5,686 bases of DNA from contig JAOZPO010000097.1 of NCBI GenBank assembly GCA_029932715.1, forward strand, positions 1 to 5,686, read 5' to 3'. Every line of letters starts with the position of its first letter. The stretch's first letter is position 1. Below the pieces are notes generated by a model. The model did not search any database. It was not told the origin of the DNA and saw only the letters and a list, made by a program, of their open reading frames with translations. Made by a program: the position numbers and the translations under genes. Positions 1 through 5,056 of this stretch are shown here, piece after piece. This DNA comes from Halobacteria archaeon (lineage in GTDB: Archaea; Halobacteriota; Syntropharchaeia; Alkanophagales; Methanospirareceae).

Positions 1-714
1 ACATTCTCGCAGACCTACTTCATAAATACCCATCACACGAAAGTTCCTACCGTATTTCAACTCCAGCCGTCGCGATAGTTTGTATATCTGCAGCACAGTG
101 GGATTGTAGCAAAGCAGAATACCACCACATAATAACGATTCCTCTGCGTGTTCCAGCACTCGCCAGGGCTCTGGAAGGTCCAATAATATCCTGTCTAATT
201 CGTGCTCTTCTATGCCTTCATACACGTCCTTATTCCTTAATACCAGCTCCCCGGAACTACCTGAACCCGCTACATTACCGAAAAACGCTTCTATGTTCTT
301 CTGTGCAATTGTCTGAAATTCCGCTTTCCTGTCATACGATACCACTCTTCCCTCCTTGCCCACAGCACGTAACAAAGCTATCGTAAGAGCCCCTGACCCT
401 GTACCAGCCTCTAACACTTTTGCACCCGGGAATATGTCAGCAAGCATTATAATAGCTGCGATGTCTTTTGCGTATATTATCTGCGAGCCTTTCTTCATCT
501 TACTTATGTATTCAGCTAACGTTGGCTGGAGAACAAGAATAGGGTCTTTGAGCGATGACCTTATGACACTGCCGTCTTCCAGACCTATTATATCATCATG
601 CGCAATAGCGCCATGAGTAGACGAGAAAGAAGCGCCCTGTATTAATATAAACTGGTACCTTCTGCCTTTTTTGTCTATCAACTGCACTAACTCGCCTTCT
701 TTTAGCTTTTGCAT
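1..714 (-). CDS. trmI: tRNA (adenine-N1)-methyltransferase TrmI, 3' end cut by the window edge
   Basis: The protein transfers a methyl group from S-adenosylmethionine to N1 of adenine 57/58 in the tRNA T-loop, a cytoplasmic modification that stabilises tRNA. The frame is open from an ATG at 714 to base 1, giving 238 residues with no stop. Archaeal family members are around 250 residues, so only the last strands are missing. Residues 1-65 form the small N-terminal beta domain, with GAIAHDDIIG at 35-44. The stretch EYISKMKKGSQIIYAKD (about 68-84) is typical of the family. SAM-binding motif I is VLEAGTGSGALT at 100-111, with the acidic ribose contact probably D128. DLPEPW at 179-184 is the active-site motif of m1A methyltransferases. 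The ATG was chosen because a TATA-like box lies about 24 nt upstream and the first residues fit the family. It is separated by about 150 nt from the cobT unit on the same strand, so it probably has its own promoter. Identification is strong. Confidence 0.93.
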   Translation of the reverse strand, partial: MQKLKEGELVQLIDKKGRRYQFILIQGASFSSTHGAIAHDDIIGLEDGSVIRSSLKDPILVLQPTLAEYISKMKKGSQIIYAKDIAAIIMLADIFPGAKVLEAGTGSGALTIALLRAVGKEGRVVSYDRKAEFQTIAQKNIEAFFGNVAGSGSSGELVLRNKDVYEGIEEHELDRILLDLPEPWRVLEHAEESLLCGGILLCYNPTVLQIYKLSRRLELKYGRNFRVMGIYEVGLREC

Positions 715-732
715 TTTGCCACTCTCAATATT

Positions 733-745
733 GCATATATAGAAT
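733..745 (-). promoter_or_regulatory. Candidate TATA box for trmI
   Basis: Read on the minus strand, TCTATATATGC is centred near 738, about 24 nt before the trmI ATG. That is the usual distance from an archaeal TATA box to the transcription start, so the message may be leaderless or nearly so. A weak GAG-containing purine stretch lies just before the ATG, so Shine-Dalgarno initiation is not excluded. No transcript data support this; it rests on position and composition only. Confidence 0.45.
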
Positions 746-860
746 TGATTTCTCCTTAGCTAAATTACATAGATTTACACTGTAATCGGTAACAAAGTTG
801 TTTTGATTGCTATCGCTATTTCATTGGGCTTTGGGGATAAAGAAGGTCTGCAACGGCTTG

Positions 861-1136
861 TCAGGTGGTGACGTTCTGATGGGAGCTGATATTAAACGTA
901 TTAACTGAATCCATTCCTGTGCCACAGTTTTCGACCAAAAGTTGTGACACTGCCGGCGTTACTTTTATTATATCGTATTCTTCATAAATGGCATCCCAAA
1001 CACCTGCAATTTCATCGGGTGTCACAGCACCTTGCTGTAAAGCTTGCTGTTCGTCCATAAGCGCCTCCGCGTAAGGCTTATTCCATTTATCAGTGCATTG
1101 ACGGACCATGCAGCCGAAATGGCTCTCTTCGTGCAT
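861..1136 (-). CDS. Small protein of unknown function with an HExxH pattern, downstream of cobT
   Basis: I do not recognise this protein. From the ATG at 1136 it has 91 residues, starts 13 nt beyond the cobT stop on the same strand, and is probably co-transcribed with cobT. A longer reading starts at TTG 1181 (106 residues) and overlaps the cobT 3' end by 32 bp. Its extra Lys/Arg-rich residues look like out-of-frame cobT sequence, so I prefer the ATG. Neither start has a convincing Shine-Dalgarno. The N-terminus contains HEESH (HExxH, the zincin metal-binding pattern) followed by two cysteines within 13 residues. In the long reading this is preceded by the hydrophobic VVM seen before many zincin motifs. 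No third metal ligand is obvious. The remainder is acidic and Gln-rich (MDEQQALQQ), then a region with several aromatic residues (VWDAIYEEYDIIKV), with no signal peptide or membrane segment. The HExxH may be chance or a remnant of a larger protein. Whether this is a real gene is uncertain, although the composition resembles coding sequence. Confidence 0.5.
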   Translation of the reverse strand: MHEESHFGCMVRQCTDKWNKPYAEALMDEQQALQQGAVTPDEIAGVWDAIYEEYDIIKVTPAVSQLLVENCGTGMDSVNTFNISSHQNVTT

Positions 1137-1149
1137 AACAACGTGAATC

Positions 1150-2214
1150 TTATTCCTTGTCCGGAACGCCCGCTTCTTCAAACGTAGCCATCTCTCGCAG
1201 TATCTTACAGGATGCTTCTACGATGCTTATTCCAAGCGCGGCACCCGTGCCTTCTCCAAGTCGCATATTCAAATTGAACAGAGGTTCAAGCCCTATGTGG
1301 TTTAATATAGCACGATGACCCGCTTCAACTGAGAGATGCGATGCAATGAGGTAATCCTTTATTCTCGGACTGAGCTCGTATGCAATAAGTGCCGCAGCGC
1401 CGGAGATGAACCCATCCACGACAACAGGAATCCGATGAGATGCAGCTGCAAGAATCACGCCCGCCATTCCTCCTATCTCAAATCCGCCTATTTTCGCTAA
1501 TATGTCTATTGCATCTTCCCTGCTGGGCGTATTAAGCACCAATGCTTTTTTTAGCTGCTCTATCTTCATTCTCAGTCCCTCATCATCCAAACCCGTGCCT
1601 CGTCCCGTTACCTTCTCCACTGGCTCACCTGTTATGAACGCTGTAATAGCACTGCTCGGTGTTGTATTCCCTATACCCATATCCCCTACACCCACGATGT
1701 CCATACCGTTCGCCATCTCATCCTCCAGAACCACTATTCCCGCTTCTATTGACTTATTCGCATCTTCGTAAGTCATTGCTGCACCTTTTGTCATATTCGC
1801 GGTTCCATAGCCGATTTTACTGTCAATGAAGTTCTCAGTGCTATGTTTAATCTCTAAATCCGATGCTACACCCATATCCACCACAACCACCCTCGCACCA
1901 ATATGCCTTGCAAGAACGTTTATTCCCGCACCACCGTTAATGAAATTATAAACCATTTGAGGGGTTACTTCCTTTGGATACGCGCTTACACCCTCATCCA
2001 CAATGCCGTGGTCCCCAGCCATCGTTGTTATCACTTTATCATTTATGTCAGGCATATAATCACCGGTTATGCCGGCAATCCGTACCGAAATGTCTTCCAG
2101 AACGCCTAAACTGCCCCGCGGTTTCGTGAGTGTATCCTGTCGTGCCTTTGCAGAGTCCATTGCAGCTTCGTCTAACGATTCAATCCTTTCTATCGCTTCT
2201 TCTATCCTGTCCAT
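1150..2214 (-). CDS. cobT: Nicotinate-nucleotide--dimethylbenzimidazole phosphoribosyltransferase CobT
   Basis: CobT transfers phosphoribose from nicotinate mononucleotide to the lower-ligand base, giving an alpha-ribotide (alpha-ribazole phosphate with dimethylbenzimidazole). This step feeds nucleotide-loop assembly of cobamides in the cytoplasm. Starting at the ATG at 2214 the protein has 354 residues, close to the 356 of the Salmonella enzyme. Visible family motifs, numbered from this start, are TKPRGSLG (30-37), [14 protein letters not shown] (67-80), [12 protein letters not shown] (92-103), [13 protein letters not shown] (177-189) and [10 protein letters not shown] (319-328). The Glu of GEGTGA, about residue 321, matches the catalytic base Glu317 of the Salmonella enzyme. 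The frame stays open back to a TTG at 2289, but those 25 extra residues do not resemble the family. The ATG at 2214 also sits about 27 nt from a good TATA box, so the shorter start is preferred. The gene is divergent from a corrinoid-type ABC ATPase, consistent with a salvage role. The physiological base could be another benzimidazole or a different lower ligand. Confidence 0.97.
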   Translation of the reverse strand: MDRIEEAIERIESLDEAAMDSAKARQDTLTKPRGSLGVLEDISVRIAGITGDYMPDINDKVITTMAGDHGIVDEGVSAYPKEVTPQMVYNFINGGAGINVLARHIGARVVVVDMGVASDLEIKHSTENFIDSKIGYGTANMTKGAAMTYEDANKSIEAGIVVLEDEMANGMDIVGVGDMGIGNTTPSSAITAFITGEPVEKVTGRGTGLDDEGLRMKIEQLKKALVLNTPSREDAIDILAKIGGFEIGGMAGVILAAASHRIPVVVDGFISGAAALIAYELSPRIKDYLIASHLSVEAGHRAILNHIGLEPLFNLNMRLGEGTGAALGISIVEASCKILREMATFEEAGVPDKE

Positions 2215-2236
2215 GCAGGAACCATGAACGTGACCC

Positions 2237-2252
2237 TTTTTAAAACTTTCTT
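2237..2252 (-). promoter_or_regulatory. Probable BRE/TATA promoter of cobT
   Basis: On the minus strand GAAAG is followed by TTTTAAAAA (2245 down to 2237), an A-rich BRE-like element and a TATA-like box. The box centre near 2241 is about 27 nt from the cobT ATG at 2214, which predicts a leaderless cobT mRNA beginning at or next to the start codon. This agrees with the lack of a usable Shine-Dalgarno sequence there and supports the 354-residue form. Confidence 0.6.
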
Positions 2253-2305
2253 TTCGCGTTACGTATGTAATGTACACGAAAAAACACAAGATTTTACAAG
2301 ATAGG

Positions 2306-2314
2306 TATAAATAA
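2306..2314 (+). promoter_or_regulatory. TATA-like box TATAAATAA in the divergent region
   Basis: TATAAATAA is the closest match to an archaeal TATA consensus in the 2215-2513 region. Read on the plus strand it would start transcription near 2335, ahead of the oxidoreductase remnant and the ABC ATPase gene, leaving a long leader. Read on the minus strand it would give a cobT transcript with a leader of about 70 nt. Direction and use cannot be decided from sequence. The whole region is AT-rich, so a chance match is possible. Confidence 0.3.
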
Positions 2315-2365
2315 GATTAGAAATCAGAGAATATAAAACAGAGCAGTCAGTGAGAATAACCTTCC

Positions 2366-2374
2366 TTTTAAAAA
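2366..2374 (+). promoter_or_regulatory. Candidate TATA box ahead of the oxidoreductase remnant
   Basis: TTTTAAAAA on the plus strand is centred near 2370 and predicts a start near 2396, about 15 nt before the ATG at 2411. It is the same core sequence as the putative cobT box on the other strand. It may be the surviving promoter of the now-decayed gene, or may now serve the ABC ATPase gene downstream. Confidence 0.35.
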
Positions 2375-2385
2375 GAAAGCTTTAC

Positions 2386-2477
2386 CCGGGAAACATTATA
2401 CATACAAGAGATGGAGATAGTAGTCGGGTCAGGTGCAGGCGGGACAACGGTAGCGAAGGAAGAAGTAGCCGGGAAAC
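2386..2477. repeat. Two copies of a 9-bp direct repeat CCGGGAAAC
   Basis: CCGGGAAAC occurs at 2386-2394 and again at 2469-2477, 83 bp apart start to start, flanking most of the oxidoreductase remnant. It could be a pair of regulator sites, a trace of short-homology rearrangement, or coincidence. The second copy overlaps the point where the remnant's frame is lost. Confidence 0.3.
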
Positions 2478-2506
2478 GAAGATAGAATAAAAGTGATTGT
2501 TTAGAA
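2411..2506 (+). pseudogene. Decayed N-terminus of a FAD-dependent (GMC-like) oxidoreductase
   Basis: An ATG at 2411 opens a 24-codon frame ending at TAG 2483-2485. It begins MEIVVGSGAGGTTVAKE, a first beta-strand, GxGxxG dinucleotide loop and start of the following helix, as at the N-terminus of FAD-dependent oxidoreductases; GSGAGG is common in the GMC family. After the frame diverges, the +1 frame reads NEDRIKVIV (2475-2501). If one T is added in the T-run at 2500-2502, the next codons would read Leu-Glu. KVIVLE is what one expects for the second strand of such a fold, whose terminal acid binds the FAD ribose. The simplest reading is a gene remnant with two frame disruptions, whose remaining several hundred codons are gone, replaced directly by the ABC ATPase gene. 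Alternatives are a chance 24-codon ORF or a genuine microprotein. The run of Rossmann-specific residues makes chance less likely, but no catalytic part remains. Confidence 0.5.
2486..2492 (+). promoter_or_regulatory. Weak TATA-like element before the ABC ATPase gene
   Basis: AATAAAA centred near 2489 lies 25 nt before the ATG at 2514, the spacing expected for a leaderless archaeal transcript. The start codon has no purine-rich Shine-Dalgarno ahead of it; the preceding bases are TTTAGAATAGAATA. The match to consensus is poor, so this rests mainly on spacing. Confidence 0.3.
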
Positions 2507-2513
2507 TAGAATA

Positions 2514-3791
2514 ATGCCATTAGAGATAAAAGAGGTGGATGCGTACTACGGAATCGAGAAAGTGCTGGAGAGCGTAGATTTTAGTGCTGCACAAGGCGAA
2601 CTTTTAGGTGTCATTGGTCCAAACGGGTCGGGAAAGACAACGCTGCTGAGAGCAATCAGCCGTATCATAAGACCGAAAGCAGGCACGGTTTTATTAGATG
2701 ACCGGGACGTAATGAAGATGAAGGACAGGGAGTTTTCACGCATATTCGCTGCTGTACCGCAAGATACCACTGTCAATTTCGAGTTCTCTGCTCGTGATGT
2801 CGTGCTTATGGGCAGGAATCCGCATCTGGGACGCCTGGAGCTGGAGACCGGGAGAGACATGGAAATAGCGAAGACGTGCATGGAGCTTACCAGGTGCTGG
2901 TATCTGGCTGACAGACCGATTACCAAATTGAGTGGTGGTGAGCGACAGCTTGTTATAATAGCGAGAGCGTTAACGCAAGAGCCGCGAGTTCTACTTCTTG
3001 ATGAGCCTACTTCACATCTTGACATAAATTATCAAATAGAGATAATGGAGCTTCTGAAGCGGTTGACCACGTATGAAGGTTTGATAGTAATAGCAGTAAT
3101 CCACGATCTCAATTTAGCTGCTCAGTATTGCGACCGTTTAGTATTACTGCACAAGGGAGGAATCGCGGCTGTGGGCACACAGGAAGAGGTATTGACTTCG
3201 GCTAACATAAAATATGCCTTCGGTGCAAATGTCATTGCTAAAAGGCATGCGTTAACCAACCTGTGCTATGTATCACCGGTTCCTGCATCGTCAAAACGCA
3301 GCACGAGTACAGGTAATAAAACAAATGCCACGATTCATTTGATATGCGGTGGTGGCGAAGGCGCATCGTTAATGCACATATTGACAGATAAAGGCTACGG
3401 AGTGACTGCGGGTGTGGTGAACCTGCTGGATACCGATAATGAAGTTGCACAGCTCTTGCACATTCCGGTGGTGACCGAAGCGCCGTTCTCTGCGATTACG
3501 GATGACGCGTTTCAGGCGCATTTAGCAATGATCCAGAAAGCGAATGCGGTTGTGCTGTGCAGTATTCCGGTGGGTTTTGGCAATTTAAGGAACCTGGAAG
3601 CGGCAGAGGTGGCATTGGAAATGGGTAAATCCGTATTTGTACTGGATGCTAACGGCATAGAGGACCGTGATTTTACTGATGGAGAAGCTACGAGAGTGCT
3701 CAGCAAGCTGAAGATCAGAGGTGCATTGCCTATTAAGAATCAAGTAGAAATGCTTGAGAAGCTTAACCATGTACAGGAAGGAGGGTGTTGA
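2514..3791 (+). CDS. btuD: Corrinoid (BtuD/FecE-type) ABC transporter ATPase with fused C-terminal Rossmann-like domain
   Basis: This is the ATP-hydrolysing subunit of a metal-chelate importer of the vitamin B12/siderophore class, acting on the cytoplasmic face of the membrane with a permease pair and a binding protein. Of 425 residues, about 1-255 are the ABC domain: Walker A GPNGSGKTT (35-43), Q-loop glutamine in VPQDTT (Q83), signature LSGGERQ (139-145), Walker B VLLLDEP (159-165), D-loop SHLD (167-170) and switch histidine H197. A Ser/Thr-rich linker (about 258-272) leads to a second domain (about 273-418). It opens with a strand and Gly-rich loop, IHLICGGGEGASLM, and contains GVVNLLDTDNEVA, PVVTEAPFS and SIPVGFGNLRNLEAA. 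This resembles the extension I recall on haloarchaeal and methanosarcinal BtuD proteins; its function is not known to me. The divergent cobT makes corrinoid the likeliest substrate, though an iron chelate cannot be excluded. No btuC or btuF gene is in view. Confidence 0.9.
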   Translation: MPLEIKEVDAYYGIEKVLESVDFSAAQGELLGVIGPNGSGKTTLLRAISRIIRPKAGTVLLDDRDVMKMKDREFSRIFAAVPQDTTVNFEFSARDVVLMGRNPHLGRLELETGRDMEIAKTCMELTRCWYLADRPITKLSGGERQLVIIARALTQEPRVLLLDEPTSHLDINYQIEIMELLKRLTTYEGLIVIAVIHDLNLAAQYCDRLVLLHKGGIAAVGTQEEVLTSANIKYAFGANVIAKRHALTNLCYVSPVPASSKRSTSTGNKTNATIHLICGGGEGASLMHILTDKGYGVTAGVVNLLDTDNEVAQLLHIPVVTEAPFSAITDDAFQAHLAMIQKANAVVLCSIPVGFGNLRNLEAAEVALEMGKSVFVLDANGIEDRDFTDGEATRVLSKLKIRGALPIKNQVEMLEKLNHVQEGGC

Positions 3792-3838
3792 TAAAGCAGT
3801 AAGTGCACGTCCTTCCCCAAAAAGCACAAGAAGATAAT

Positions 3839-4513
3839 ATGCAACGAGAATATAATGGACACGGTTTTTTCCAGTTTGCCATCCAGAACGGTAGAACCCG
3901 CGAACTGTGGTGCTTAAAGCCGAATGAATCGGGAATAAATACCATTTGTATGGTAATGGAAGTTTCAAGCAAAAGGGTAAGAACGAAAGGAGAGCGTGAA
4001 AAAGTTGTCTTTACGGGTGTAATTGCAGATTACAGCGCGAAGCTCCCGTTTGTTTCGTGGTCGGAGCGAGTGGAAAAGAATAAAATAGTACAAATAGAAA
4101 ACGCCTACGTGAAGAGGTGGAAAGGGCAGCTTACGCTGTATATAGGTAAGAATACGCAATTGTACGAGCGGGAGATTGATTTCCCGGATTATGCCGAATT
4201 GAGGAAGCCGAAGAGGAGGACGATCGCAGAGATACTTGATTGCAAGGGTGCGTTTGATGTGGTTATAGAGGGGGATATAGTGTCAAGTTCGACGAAGGGA
4301 AATAGGATGGTGCTGGACGACGGTACCGGGACAGTATTACTGGATTCAGGAGATTTGGAAACGGGTATTTCGTTTGGAACGCCGGTAAATGTGATAGGGA
4401 ATGTAATAGAGCAATCGGAGCACGAATATGTATTGATTGCGGAAAAGGTAATTGTAAAGGACGAAGAGCTTGTGATAACGGACTTGAAGAACTTTTTGGC
4501 ACGGTACACATGA
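3839..4513 (+). CDS. Two-OB-fold nucleic-acid-binding protein, replication protein A-like
   Basis: This is probably a single-stranded DNA (or RNA) binding protein related to archaeal RPA. From the ATG at 3839 it has 224 residues. A poorly conserved N-terminal stretch of about 40 residues precedes OB fold 1 (about residues 43-112), which includes KVVFTGVIADYSAKLPFVSW, VQIENAYVKRW and LTLYIG. A basic linker (RKPKRR, about 122-127) leads to OB fold 2 (about 137-206), with FDVVIEGDIV and then RMVLDDGTGTVLL. The LDDGTG turn is characteristic of RPA-type OB folds. There is no zinc-finger cysteine cluster as in larger RPA41-like proteins, and no signal peptide. The start is uncertain: the frame is open back to GTG 3803, just after a stop, while ATGs at 3950 and 3956 would begin almost at OB fold 1. 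I chose 3839 for its AAGAAG-containing lead. It follows the ABC ATPase gene by 47 nt and may be co-transcribed, but no functional link is evident. Confidence 0.85.
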   Translation: MQREYNGHGFFQFAIQNGRTRELWCLKPNESGINTICMVMEVSSKRVRTKGEREKVVFTGVIADYSAKLPFVSWSERVEKNKIVQIENAYVKRWKGQLTLYIGKNTQLYEREIDFPDYAELRKPKRRTIAEILDCKGAFDVVIEGDIVSSSTKGNRMVLDDGTGTVLLDSGDLETGISFGTPVNVIGNVIEQSEHEYVLIAEKVIVKDEELVITDLKNFLARYT

Positions 4514-4516
4514 CTC

Positions 4517-4521
4517 TTTTT
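4517..4521 (+). terminator. T-run after the OB-fold gene
   Basis: TTTTT (preceded by CTC) begins 4 nt after the stop codon at 4511-4513. Short U-runs terminate archaeal RNA polymerase without a hairpin, so this may end the plus-strand transcript. The run is short, and read-through into the hairpin region that follows is possible. Confidence 0.4.
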
Positions 4522-4526
4522 GGTAA

Positions 4527-4599
4527 TCAGGAAGTCCTGACGAATCCGAAGAAGGCTGTACCAAAAGCGAAGCGTTTTGGTTAAACTTTCTTGAAGTTT
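4527..4599. repeat. Three consecutive inverted repeats between convergent genes
   Basis: Three short perfect inverted repeats stand in a row. The first is TCAGGA/TCCTGA at 4527-4532 and 4535-4540, with a 2-nt centre. The second is ACCAAAA/TTTTGGT at 4560-4566 and 4575-4581, with an 8-nt loop. The third is AAACTT/AAGTTT at 4583-4588 and 4594-4599, with a 5-nt loop. They occupy the gap between the OB-fold gene and the oppositely oriented surface-protein gene and could form in RNA from either strand. A role in ending or stabilising the 3' ends of the two transcripts is a reasonable guess. The rest of 4514-4644 shows no gene I can support. Confidence 0.45.
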
Positions 4600-4644
4600 G
4601 TGCTGATGTGTCCTGCATGGTTCGGTTCGTTAGTTTTGCTCTTG

Positions 4645-5056
4645 CTAATAAAAGTGTCTCTCACCCACTTTAGCACCAGCATGGAGGTTGTGCGATATGT
4701 AACAATTTGTAATGTCACAATACCATAAATCAGACACGTAAACGCCATTGGAGTTGTATGATATGTTATTATTGGATACAACGGAATGGTCTGTGCCGTA
4801 AAGGTATATACCCGCCTTTTCGGCTCCTGTCGCACCTGTAACCGTGAATCCACTTATAGTTACGTAATCTGCTGTTCCCTCAAACACATGGTCGTTTGAA
4901 TCCAATGCCTGAATAATCGTATCCTCTGGATTGCCAGATGTTGACCTTATAGTTAACGATTTGTACACGTCCACGTTCTCGATATACGTGCCTGCATCAA
5001 CCGTAATTGTATGCCCATTCTGCATATCGGGGTCGTCTATTGCGGCTTGTATTGTT
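4645..5056 (-). pseudogene. NosD/pectate-lyase-like beta-helix, 3' part of the frameshifted surface protein
   Basis: This is the downstream, out-of-frame continuation of the GLUG-domain protein to its right. About 135 residues run from [10 protein letters not shown] to a TAG at 4645-4647. The first part matches the opening of NosD-type right-handed beta-helices found in archaeal surface proteins: [29 protein letters not shown], then [13 protein letters not shown], followed by short Asn-rich coils ([27 protein letters not shown]). NIS is a possible N-glycosylation site. Such domains usually have more coils, so the end after [13 protein letters not shown] is abrupt and the last residues (GERHFY) do not look like the fold. 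Read alone, the frame is open to a GTG at 5100, but residues before TIQ are out-of-frame sequence of the upstream part. The homologous order is therefore one original gene with a one-base loss near 5055. A sequencing or assembly error would produce the same picture. Confidence 0.8.

Noticed and set aside
356..616. Open frame of 86 codons on the plus strand
   Set aside because: It lies antisense to the strongly supported trmI frame and shows no domain-like sequence.
1502..1771. Open frame of 89 codons on the plus strand, and another at 1903-2109
   Set aside because: Both lie antisense within cobT, whose motifs run unbroken across these regions.
2215..2289. 25-residue N-terminal extension of CobT from TTG 2289
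   Set aside because: It does not resemble the family, would make the protein longer than normal, and overlaps the probable promoter.
2290..2513. Cobalamin riboswitch upstream of btuD
   Set aside because: I could not find the conserved B12-box core (GCCACTG-like) or the expected paired arms, and the stretch is partly explained by the oxidoreductase remnant.
2546..3025. Open frame of 159 codons on the minus strand
   Set aside because: It is the complement of the ABC domain, with Ser/Arg-rich translation typical of shadow frames.
3776..3787. Strong purine run AGGAAGGAGGGT near the btuD 3' end as a ribosome binding site
   Set aside because: The starts right after it (GTG 3785, TTG 3788) reach a stop within a few codons. 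The next usable start, GTG 3803, is about 18 nt away, too far for normal spacing. The run also encodes the last btuD residues.
3585..3972. Minus-strand frames across the btuD/OB-fold junction
   Set aside because: They cross two well-supported plus-strand genes, and their translations match no domain I recognise.
4616..4634. GGTTCGGTTCG stretch considered as a tRNA T-arm
   Set aside because: It does not fit the GTTCRANYC consensus, and no acceptor, D or anticodon arms can be placed around it.
4581..4853. Minus-strand frame ending NHAGHISTNFKKV, considered as a continuation of the beta-helix or a transposase tail
   Set aside because: Over most of its length it is out of frame with the recognisable NosD coils, and the unique tail matches nothing I know. 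I saw no terminal inverted repeats or target duplication.
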